Shown: positions 43,825 through 51,299 of the stretch, one piece after another
Position numbering within the stretch: the first letter of the stretch is position 1
How the letters are laid out: each line of letters begins with the position of its first letter
NCBI RefSeq assembly: GCF_003986955.1
Contig: NZ_PIPN01000003.1
Span: forward strand, 310,001-374,000
Direction of reading: 5' to 3'
From: Aliidiomarina sedimenti
Lineage (GTDB): Bacteria; Pseudomonadota; Gammaproteobacteria; Enterobacterales; Alteromonadaceae
DNA length: 64,000 nucleotides
Position numbers and translations under genes: made by a program
The notes under the pieces: model-generated
What the model was told of the DNA's origin: nothing
What the model saw: the letters and a program-made list of their open reading frames with translations, nothing else
Database searches by the model: none

Positions 43825-45768
43825 ATGATACGACGCCTCTTTTCGCTTCCACGCGAGACCAAACGTGCAGTCTCGCTGGTTATTGATGTCATTGCCCTGC
43901 TATTCGCCTATCTTTTCGCGTTGTCAGTGCGCTATGAAACCTGGTATTTGCCGCCGGATGCCGACGTATGGGGCGCCATTATTATTGCCATTGTAGTTTC
44001 TCTGGGCTTATTCGCTAAGTTTGGGCTCTACCGGGCGGTTGTACGCTATATGGCGCTTTCCGCGTTGATGACGGTTTTCTTTGGTGTGGTTTCTTCCAGT
44101 GTAGTGCTGGCGTTAGCGGTGTACTTTCTTGGTGCATCGGTTCCTCCCAGTGTGATAGTTAACTACACCCTGATGTCGCTGGTACTGATTGGCGGCCTTC
44201 GTTTGTTAATGCGCGCTCTTTATGAACAACATGCGAATAAGCGAAAAGAACGGGTGATTATTTACGGCGCCGGCTCGGCAGGACGGCAGTTAGCACAGGC
44301 TATTAGCAACGGGGCCGAGTACCACCCGGTTTGTTTTGTTGATGATGACACTACCTTGCACGGTTCAACCATGCTCGGCCTTCGCGTACGTAGCCCAAAT
44401 GAACTGGCTCACTGCATCGACGAGTGCGAAGCGGGCCGAGTGTTGCTGGCTATGCCGCGTATTTCACGTGCACGGCGTAAACAAATTCTTGATTTTCTTG
44501 AACCCTTAAAAGTCCAGGTGCAAACGGTGCCGGGCATGGCAGATATGGTTGACGGCAATGTCTCAATAGACGACCTTCAGGACGTCAATATTGAAGACCT
44601 GTTAGGCCGTGACCCTGTGCAACCTCGACAAGCGCTGATGAACACCAATATTCGTGGTAAACGGGTGCTGGTGACCGGCGCAGGCGGTTCGATAGGGGCC
44701 GAGCTTTGTCGGCAAATTACCCGGTGTGAACCCGAGACCTTAGTACTGGCGGAAGTGTCAGAGTTTAATCTGTACCGGATCGAGCGTGAACTTTCTCAGG
44801 CTATTGCCGAGGGGCAATTGATGGTTCAGCTGCGGCCGGCGCTTTGTTCAGTGCAGGATCGCAAACGCCTGACCGAGCTGATGCAGATTTTCAAAATCGA
44901 TACGGTTTACCACGCTGCGGCGTATAAGCACGTACCTATTGTTGAATACAATATTGTAGAAGGCGTGCGAAACAACGTATTTGGGACCTGGAACGCTGCT
45001 GAGGCGGCTGCGACTGCAGGGGTGTCGGATTTTGTTCTGATATCGACTGATAAAGCGGTGCGCCCGACCAATGTGATGGGCGCTACTAAGCGCATGTCTG
45101 AGCTGGTTTTACAGGCTCTGGCAAAACGCGAAGAAGGTAAACGTGACCAGCAGCCAGAGGGAAACCATGTTACTTTTTCGATGGTTCGTTTTGGCAATGT
45201 GCTGGGCTCATCTGGTTCTGTGGTGCCGTTGTTCCGCGAACAGATTATCAACGGTGGCCCGGTGACGGTGACCGACCCCGAAATCACCCGCTATTTTATG
45301 ACCATTCCTGAGGCCGCACAGCTGGTGATTCAGGCCGGAGCTATGGGCAGTCTGACTGCGCGCGAGCTGAAGAACAACGGTGGCAGCGTATTCGTACTGG
45401 ACATGGGCGAACCAGTTAAAATTGATTACCTGGCGCGCAAACTGATCCGCCTGATGGGCCTAGAGGTTAAAGACCAAAATAATCCGGAAGGTGATATTGA
45501 GATTACCTACAGCGGTTTACGCCCCGGCGAAAAGCTTTATGAAGAATTACTGATTGGCGATAACGTGCAACCGACTGATCACCCTCGGATAATGACGGCC
45601 TGCGAGGCTGACTTACCCTGGGCGGATGTAAAAGAGATACTGGAACTACTGGACAGTTATTGTCATACGCTTAAAATACGCGACATTCATGACTTATTAC
45701 AACGCGTCCCGCTGGGCTTTACGCCTTCAAGCGGGATCAACGATTTGCTTTGGCTGGCGCAGGATTAG
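43825..45768 (+). CDS. Membrane UDP-GlcNAc 4,6-dehydratase (WbpM/CapD family)
   Basis: The 647-residue product has about four N-terminal membrane helices (residues about 15-130), a first Rossmann-like segment (IYGAGSAGRQLAQAI) and a C-terminal catalytic dehydratase domain: VTGAGGSIGAELCRQI, HAAAYKHVPIVEYN, STDKAVRPTNVMGATKRMSEL, FGNVLGSSGSVVPLF and GLRPGEKLYEELL. Family members (WbpM, FlmA, PglF, CapD) turn UDP-GlcNAc into UDP-4-keto-6-deoxy-GlcNAc. It lies 13 bases after the phosphoglycosyl transferase gene and would feed the 4-ketoreductase at 42278. Confidence 0.93.
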   Translation: MIRRLFSLPRETKRAVSLVIDVIALLFAYLFALSVRYETWYLPPDADVWGAIIIAIVVSLGLFAKFGLYRAVVRYMALSALMTVFFGVVSSSVVLALAVYFLGASVPPSVIVNYTLMSLVLIGGLRLLMRALYEQHANKRKERVIIYGAGSAGRQLAQAISNGAEYHPVCFVDDDTTLHGSTMLGLRVRSPNELAHCIDECEAGRVLLAMPRISRARRKQILDFLEPLKVQVQTVPGMADMVDGNVSIDDLQDVNIEDLLGRDPVQPRQALMNTNIRGKRVLVTGAGGSIGAELCRQITRCEPETLVLAEVSEFNLYRIERELSQAIAEGQLMVQLRPALCSVQDRKRLTELMQIFKIDTVYHAAAYKHVPIVEYNIVEGVRNNVFGTWNAAEAAATAGVSDFVLISTDKAVRPTNVMGATKRMSELVLQALAKREEGKRDQQPEGNHVTFSMVRFGNVLGSSGSVVPLFREQIINGGPVTVTDPEITRYFMTIPEAAQLVIQAGAMGSLTARELKNNGGSVFVLDMGEPVKIDYLARKLIRLMGLEVKDQNNPEGDIEITYSGLRPGEKLYEELLIGDNVQPTDHPRIMTACEADLPWADVKEILELLDSYCHTLKIRDIHDLLQRVPLGFTPSSGINDLLWLAQD

Positions 45769-45814
45769 TCGGCTGCAGGATTTGAATACGGGAATTGAAC
45801 ATGGGAACGGGAGC

Positions 45815-48583
45815 ATGCAGGTGAAGTTTGGATATTTAGTTGGAGCGGCAGGTAAGACTATCGCTGCGGTTGGAATTACTGCTGCGTTAACGTTGGGAGC
45901 CTTTGGTTCAGGGTTGCTGTTGCCTTCCTCTGCCTATGCGCAAGCAACACCAAGTCAGGCTCAAATCGAACAGCTGCGGGCATTGCCGCGTGAACAGCAG
46001 GAGCAACTGGCGCGTCAGTTTGGTGTTGATACTGAAGCACTGCAGTACCTGGGGCAGGATGAACGTGACACCCAGGAACCGGTACCAGACGACGAACCCG
46101 TTACCCAAGACCGCAGCACACAACAAGGACAAGCACGGGGAACCTTGTTGCCCAACGAGGTCGAAGCCCAGTTTGATTCCCTGGAAAGCAAACTTGAGCA
46201 TTTCGGTTATGACATGTTTGCTGGTGAACCTAGTACCTTTGCGCCGGTGACAGGAACACCGGTGCCGTCCAGTTATATTATTGGCATTGGCGATATGGTG
46301 CGGGTGCAGCTGTTTGGTCAGCGCACTGTGTATCATTACCTTGCAGTCAACCGTGAAGGCTATTTGATTATTCCTGATGTTGGTCAGGTGCAGGTGGCAG
46401 GGCTTACCTATAGCTCGATGCAGGAGCTGATTAAACATACTGTTGAAGAACGTACCATAGGCCAGCAGGTCGCGGTATCGATGGGTGCAACCCGTTCAAT
46501 TCAGGTATACATTGTGGGCGAATCCCATAAGCCGGGTGCTTATACGGTGAGTTCGTTTGCGACGGTAAGCCAGGCGCTGCATGTCAGCGGTGGTTTTTCA
46601 GATATTGCTTCGCTGCGTGACGTGCAATTGGTGCGCGGTGGCGAGGTGGTGACCAATTTTGACCTGTATGACCTGCTGATAAAAGGCGATAGTTCGGCGG
46701 ACCGTATTCTGCAAAATGGCGATGTGATTTTTATTCCGCCACGCGGCAACACGGTCGCCGTTGAAGGCGAAGTAAACCGCCCTGCGATTTATGAAATTAA
46801 GGGTGATGAAACCTTTGCCGACCTGCTCGAATTTGCCGGTGGTGCCAAGCCTGATGCCTATATGGGCGACGTAACCGTACGCCGTGTAAGCGAAGGGCGC
46901 CGCAGCGTACGCAACCTGGATTTAAGTGACGAGTCGACATTGCAGGCGGATGTTCAGGGCGGTGATCATATTGTGCTGCGTACGACGCCGGAAACCGTTG
47001 ATGATGCGGTGATGCTGGTTGGTGCAGTAAACCGCCCGGGCCGCTATGAATGGCAACCGGGTATGCGCATTAGTGACATGCTGAAAAGTAGCCGCCATGA
47101 CCTGCTTGAATACGCTGATTTAAGTTATGGCCTGGTAGTTCGTGAAGAGGGCACCCGCCGACGGCTTCAGGTATGGCAGTTCGATGTGGCCAATGCGATA
47201 GAGGGCAAGGCTGAAGATGACCTTGAGTTGAACGAGCGTGACTATGTATTGATTTTTAGCCGTTACCAGACAGAAGAGGAAGAGCGGCAGAATATTTCAG
47301 ATTTGTCACTGACCCAGGATGAGCGTCGTCGGGCTGAACGCCGTCGCAGCCTGGATGCCTATCGTCAGGCTTATATCGAAGGCATGACCCAGGTTAATGC
47401 AACTGTTAACACCGAGAGCAGCAACGGCGGTGAAGTGCCAATCCGTGAGTTGTTTGGTACCCCGGACGATGACGACGCAATCAGCCCGGAAGAGCTGGCT
47501 GAATATTCGCGTGACCGTATGCTGGAACCACTGATGCAACGCCTGCAACGCCAGCGCACCGAGCGCGGCAATACACCGTTTGTTTATGTGGCTGGGGAAG
47601 TAAACCATCCGGGCGTCTATCCTCTGGTGCAGAATGCGACAGCGCGTAGGCTGGTAGCAGCTGCTGGTGGTCTGCGTGATTCTGCTTATCTGCAGCGTGC
47701 AGAAATCACCCGGATTAACCTGGACGCCGGTGAAGCAGAAACTGAATACAAAGCTTTTGATCTGATGGATGTGATTCTGGGCAACCGCGACATTGAACTG
47801 CAGGGTCGTGACCGGTTAAATGTGCTGAGCATCCCTGAGTGGCAGAACACCTATGAGGTTACGCTGCGCGGTGAGGTTAGGTTCCCGGGAACTTACGCTA
47901 TTCGCCGTGGCGAGGACTTAAGCGCCTTGATTGAGCGCGCCGGTGGTTTTACTGACTTTGCTTTCCTGGAAGGGGCGGTTTTTACTCGCGAGGAGTTAAG
48001 AGAGCAGGAACGTCGCCGGATGACGATGCTGGCTGAAGAGCTGCAACGGGAAATTGCCAGCAACTCGATTACCGGTACCGGGGGCAGTAACCAAAGCTAT
48101 GACCAGATGCGGACCTTGCTGGCGGATCTAATGTCGGTTGAACCAGTAGGTCGCTTGATTGTTGACCTGCCGAGAATTCTTAACGGTCAAAGCCAGGCGG
48201 GCGACATCCAGTTGAAAGACGGCGATGTGCTGCATGTGCCGTCGCGGATGGACTCGATCAGCATTATGGGTGAAGTGCAGATGGCGACGTCGTACCGCTT
48301 TGACCGTGACCTGACCGTGACCGATTACATTAATATGAGTGGTGGTACCAAACAGAAAGCTGATACTGATCGCATATACGTGGTAAGGGCAAACGGTGCG
48401 CTTGAGCCGCACCGGCAACGTCGTGGCTGGTTCAGCACCAGTGGCTCGGCGCAGCTAAGACCAGGTGACGCGATTGTCGTACCGCTGGATACCACCTATA
48501 CCGAGAACCTCGAGTTGTGGTCACAGGTTACTGGTATTATTTATAACTCGGCTGTCGCTCTTGCTGCTATCAATGGTATTTAA
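45815..48583 (+). CDS. Large SLBB-domain polysaccharide export protein (Wza-like)
   Basis: From ATG 45815 (GGGAA seven bases before; GTG 45821 is possible) the product is 922 residues with a signal peptide ending near SSAYAQA. After a Gln/Glu-rich linker, a Poly_export domain begins near IGIGDMVRVQLFGQRTVYH. Several SLBB modules follow, marked by repeats such as VAVEGEVNRPAIYEI, MLVGAVNRPGRYEW, VYVAGEVNHPGVYPL, VTLRGEVRFPGTYAI and ISIMGEVQMATSYRF. Wza-type proteins form the outer-membrane exit channel; this one is more than twice the length of E. coli Wza because of the extra SLBB repeats, as in the OtnA-like proteins of Vibrio capsule loci. It is not lipidated by any visible lipobox. Confidence 0.9.
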   Translation: MQVKFGYLVGAAGKTIAAVGITAALTLGAFGSGLLLPSSAYAQATPSQAQIEQLRALPREQQEQLARQFGVDTEALQYLGQDERDTQEPVPDDEPVTQDRSTQQGQARGTLLPNEVEAQFDSLESKLEHFGYDMFAGEPSTFAPVTGTPVPSSYIIGIGDMVRVQLFGQRTVYHYLAVNREGYLIIPDVGQVQVAGLTYSSMQELIKHTVEERTIGQQVAVSMGATRSIQVYIVGESHKPGAYTVSSFATVSQALHVSGGFSDIASLRDVQLVRGGEVVTNFDLYDLLIKGDSSADRILQNGDVIFIPPRGNTVAVEGEVNRPAIYEIKGDETFADLLEFAGGAKPDAYMGDVTVRRVSEGRRSVRNLDLSDESTLQADVQGGDHIVLRTTPETVDDAVMLVGAVNRPGRYEWQPGMRISDMLKSSRHDLLEYADLSYGLVVREEGTRRRLQVWQFDVANAIEGKAEDDLELNERDYVLIFSRYQTEEEERQNISDLSLTQDERRRAERRRSLDAYRQAYIEGMTQVNATVNTESSNGGEVPIRELFGTPDDDDAISPEELAEYSRDRMLEPLMQRLQRQRTERGNTPFVYVAGEVNHPGVYPLVQNATARRLVAAAGGLRDSAYLQRAEITRINLDAGEAETEYKAFDLMDVILGNRDIELQGRDRLNVLSIPEWQNTYEVTLRGEVRFPGTYAIRRGEDLSALIERAGGFTDFAFLEGAVFTREELREQERRRMTMLAEELQREIASNSITGTGGSNQSYDQMRTLLADLMSVEPVGRLIVDLPRILNGQSQAGDIQLKDGDVLHVPSRMDSISIMGEVQMATSYRFDRDLTVTDYINMSGGTKQKADTDRIYVVRANGALEPHRQRRGWFSTSGSAQLRPGDAIVVPLDTTYTENLELWSQVTGIIYNSAVALAAINGI

Positions 48584-48623
48584 AAGCGTAGCTCTGGTTA
48601 GTTGTTGAGGCATGGATTGTGCT

Positions 48624-50072
48624 ATGAAGTTCGCTCGCAATGGGTTGATGGCTATTATACTTGCAGGCCTGAGCGGCAACTTTGCCGCCCACGCCGGGCC
48701 GTGGATTGACGCTGACGATGTGTATTTGCGTGCCAGTATTCAGCAACTGGCAGATGCTGGCTTTTTACGTGGCCATGTAACGACCTACCCGCTGATGTGG
48801 AGTGGTATTGCCCGCGATATGAGCGGGATTGATGTCAACTGGCTAACCGACGACCAGACGCTTGCTTATTACCGCATTCGCTCAGCGCTGCAGTTCGCTC
48901 AGCAGCCGCGAATTAACGGGATTAAGCTGAGCGCTAACAGTGACGAGTATCGCCAGCAGAGCTTTGCCGATACGTACCGTGAGAACGGTGCATTGCAGTT
49001 TTCACGCACCTTCGTCAATGCACACAGTGCGGGCCGACTGCGAACCAGCTTTAGGGCTGGCAGCAGTGATGGTAAAGATTACACTTTTGAGGGCAGTTAC
49101 CTCGCTACGACCCTGGGTAACTGGGCGGTTAGCATAGACCAGATGCCAGTGTGGTGGGGGCCTGGGCAGGACAGTGCATTAGCTCTGTCCACCAATGCGC
49201 AACCCATTCAGGCGCTGCGGGTTAACCGATTGCAGGATGACCCTTTTCAGTTGCCCATTTTAAGCTGGGCCGGACACTGGCATGCGACGGCCTTTATCGG
49301 CCGTACTCAGTCCGCTGGCCCTTTGGGCGACAGCGAAATAGCCGGTGCGCGGTTAACCACACGTCCGTTTTCAGCCTTGCAGCTGGGGATGAGCTACACC
49401 CAGCAATGGGGCGGCTCTGGTGGGGATTTCGGTGGAGGTACTGGCGCACAAAGCGATGTCGATTACGGTCAGCAGCGCAATAGTTTAGTCGCTGCCGATG
49501 CGCGGATTGCCTTGCCTTACGCAGTGGCGATTTATGGTGAAGTGGCACGACGGGCAGGCGATTCAAAACAGGTGTCTGACGCGGCCGTGCTGATTGGGGC
49601 AGACCATTACCTGACCTTTAGCGATAATTTACACCAGCTGTTCCTTGAATACGCCGACGTGCCCGCCTACTTTTATGATGACGAGGTTGATCCGCAGGGG
49701 TATCGTCGCTGGCAGGCAAGTATGGGAGCAGGGCAGGACCAGGATGTAAGTTCGATAAGCTTGGGTTACCGCTTTCAACTGGCTGACGGCACGGCCTGGC
49801 GGATTACACTGCGGCAACAGAATTTAGGTTCCAGCAATCGCTTAATGGCGGTGCAACATGCGGAACAGAGTGCAGTTGCGAACGATATGTTTGAAGTAAA
49901 TCGGCAGCAACTTGATATTAGTTACCAGACGGCACTAGGCGAGACTTTATTTACCCTTGCTGGCACATTTTCGAGGGATGAGATTAAGACCCGCGCCAGC
50001 GCTGCCGATAACCTGATTGCTACTACTGAAAATGACTTAACTGTGCGTGCTGCATGGGAATTTCGGTATTGA
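48624..50072 (+). CDS. wzi: Wzi-family capsule assembly outer-membrane protein
   Basis: The product of about 482 residues has a signal peptide (MKFARNGLMAIILAGLSG) and begins its mature part with GPWIDADDVYLRASIQQLADAG, the typical Wzi N-terminus. It continues with SIDQMPVWWGPGQDSALALS and RLQDDPFQLPILSW, conserved in the family, and amphipathic strands of an outer-membrane barrel. Wzi anchors or organises capsule at the cell surface. ATG 48612 with GAGG one base upstream is an alternative start, adding four residues. The gene lies 28 bases after the Wza-like gene. Confidence 0.9.
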   Translation: MKFARNGLMAIILAGLSGNFAAHAGPWIDADDVYLRASIQQLADAGFLRGHVTTYPLMWSGIARDMSGIDVNWLTDDQTLAYYRIRSALQFAQQPRINGIKLSANSDEYRQQSFADTYRENGALQFSRTFVNAHSAGRLRTSFRAGSSDGKDYTFEGSYLATTLGNWAVSIDQMPVWWGPGQDSALALSTNAQPIQALRVNRLQDDPFQLPILSWAGHWHATAFIGRTQSAGPLGDSEIAGARLTTRPFSALQLGMSYTQQWGGSGGDFGGGTGAQSDVDYGQQRNSLVAADARIALPYAVAIYGEVARRAGDSKQVSDAAVLIGADHYLTFSDNLHQLFLEYADVPAYFYDDEVDPQGYRRWQASMGAGQDQDVSSISLGYRFQLADGTAWRITLRQQNLGSSNRLMAVQHAEQSAVANDMFEVNRQQLDISYQTALGETLFTLAGTFSRDEIKTRASAADNLIATTENDLTVRAAWEFRY

Positions 50073-50234
50073 TGCCGTGTAAAATAAAGGTTGATCTTTT
50101 TGGGGTAGCCCCATAGTATGAGTGCTAGTTGCTTATGAATCGATCGGATTTTGGCTCACTGGATGAGTTCAGGGTCCACGCGGTAAGTAATCAGCGATAC
50201 ATGTATCTGTAATCTCTAGAGTGAGGTATTTAAT

Positions 50235-50540
50235 ATGAAAAAAGTAAGTTTGGCAGTTGCTGCCGCATTAGGCCTGGCAATCAGCCCAGTAATGGCGCAA
50301 GACGCTGGTACTGCTGGTGATGAAGCCGCTACTTCTGGTGCTGGTGGAATGAGTACTACCGCAATGGTAGCAATCGGCGCTGGCGCTGTTGCTGCTGTAG
50401 CGATTTTGGCTGACAGCTCGTCTTCTGAGCCAGTTGTTGATGGCGACGATGACGACGATGATGACGACGACACGTCAACTGTTACCGTAACTGGTACTGG
50501 CACCAACACTTACACAATTACTGTTCCTGTTTCTAACTAA
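50235..50540 (+). CDS. GfcA-like small secreted poly-Asp protein
   Basis: The 101-residue product has a signal peptide cleaved after VMAQ, a Gly/Ala-rich hydrophobic stretch (AMVAIGAGAVAAVAILA), an uninterrupted run of nine Asp near residues 75-83 and a Thr-rich end (TSTVTVTGTGTNTYTITV). Threonine-rich small proteins (GfcA/YmcD, YjbE) occupy this position before gfcB/yjbF in group 4 capsule and Yjb operons; the role is unknown. GTGAGG precedes ATG 50235, and a strong terminator follows 28 bases after the stop, so it can be expressed separately and at a higher level. Confidence 0.78.
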   Translation: MKKVSLAVAAALGLAISPVMAQDAGTAGDEAATSGAGGMSTTAMVAIGAGAVAAVAILADSSSSEPVVDGDDDDDDDDDTSTVTVTGTGTNTYTITVPVSN

Positions 50541-50568
50541 GCAGACGCTGTACAGTTTTTAGTGTTTT

Positions 50569-50595
50569 AAATACCGCCTCCGGGCGGTATTTTTG
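50569..50595 (+). terminator. Intrinsic terminator between the GfcA-like and GfcB-like genes
   Basis: ATACCGCC and GGCGGTAT form a perfect 8-bp stem (extended by flanking A and T) around a 4-nt loop TCCG, followed by TTTTTG. It would reduce transcription into gfcB and gfcC-yjbH unless RfaH-type antitermination is active. Confidence 0.88.
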
Positions 50596-50630
50596 TTTGA
50601 TGTTATCGCAATTTTAACCCGAGCAAACCG

Positions 50631-51296
50631 ATGCCTTTTAAAATTTCTTCTCTTCGCTACCTGGCTATGGCAGGCCTTGTAACCGCTATAGTGGGTTGCA
50701 CTGCTGTGACCGAAGAAACCCGTGCCACTCTCGAGTATGCCTTTAGCAAACCTGATGACGTGCAGCTTAGTGCTGACGAGATTAATGACTTTCCTTATAC
50801 CGCTTTATATGCGAAATGGGACGACAGTGCGCAAATTTTGATCGTATTGGGCTACATTGATAGCGGCGAGTACAACTGGGTAAGCGCTGACCGCGAGACA
50901 ATGGTGACTGTCAATGGGCGGGTAGTCCGGACAGCCGGGGTCGACTATGAACTTATGGCGGTATCAAATTTGAGTCAGGACCCGCTGCAATGTGTGGTCA
51001 CTGCCCCTGCAAACTGTGCGCTTAGCTGGCAACGTCAAATTGATATAGGCACCGAGGACAGCCGCTACACACGTTCGGTGCGGTCTGAATTCAGAATTCT
51101 TGGTGACGAAGTGTTGCAGTTACCCTCGGGTGAGTACCAGGTTACCCGTGTTGAAGAGCATGGAACCATAGGTAGCCAGAAGTTTCATAATACGTTCTGG
51201 ATAGAAGCCGATGGTCATGTTGTGAAAAGCCGTCAGCTAATAGTTCCGGAACGGAAGTTGCTGGAATTAACACAAGTAAAATGGGTAGGGCGCTAG
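50631..51296 (+). CDS. YjbF/GfcB-family lipoprotein
   Basis: The 221-residue protein has a lipoprotein signal ending AIVGC (Cys near residue 23) and the family pattern YAKWDDSAQILIVLGYIDSGEYNWVSAD, NGRVVRTAG and HNTFWIEADGHVVKSRQ. YjbF/GfcB lipoproteins are needed for group 4 capsule or Yjb polysaccharide export and partner with the GfcC and YjbH proteins. Here the next gene, three bases downstream, encodes exactly those two domains fused. Confidence 0.88.
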   Translation: MPFKISSLRYLAMAGLVTAIVGCTAVTEETRATLEYAFSKPDDVQLSADEINDFPYTALYAKWDDSAQILIVLGYIDSGEYNWVSADRETMVTVNGRVVRTAGVDYELMAVSNLSQDPLQCVVTAPANCALSWQRQIDIGTEDSRYTRSVRSEFRILGDEVLQLPSGEYQVTRVEEHGTIGSQKFHNTFWIEADGHVVKSRQLIVPERKLLELTQVKWVGR

Positions 51297-51299
51297 TAG

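Noticed and set aside
50196-50207. Perfect palindrome GATACATGTATC as an operator for the GfcA-like gene
   Set aside because: A 12-bp palindrome can arise by chance and no second copy or known regulator site matches; kept only as a note.
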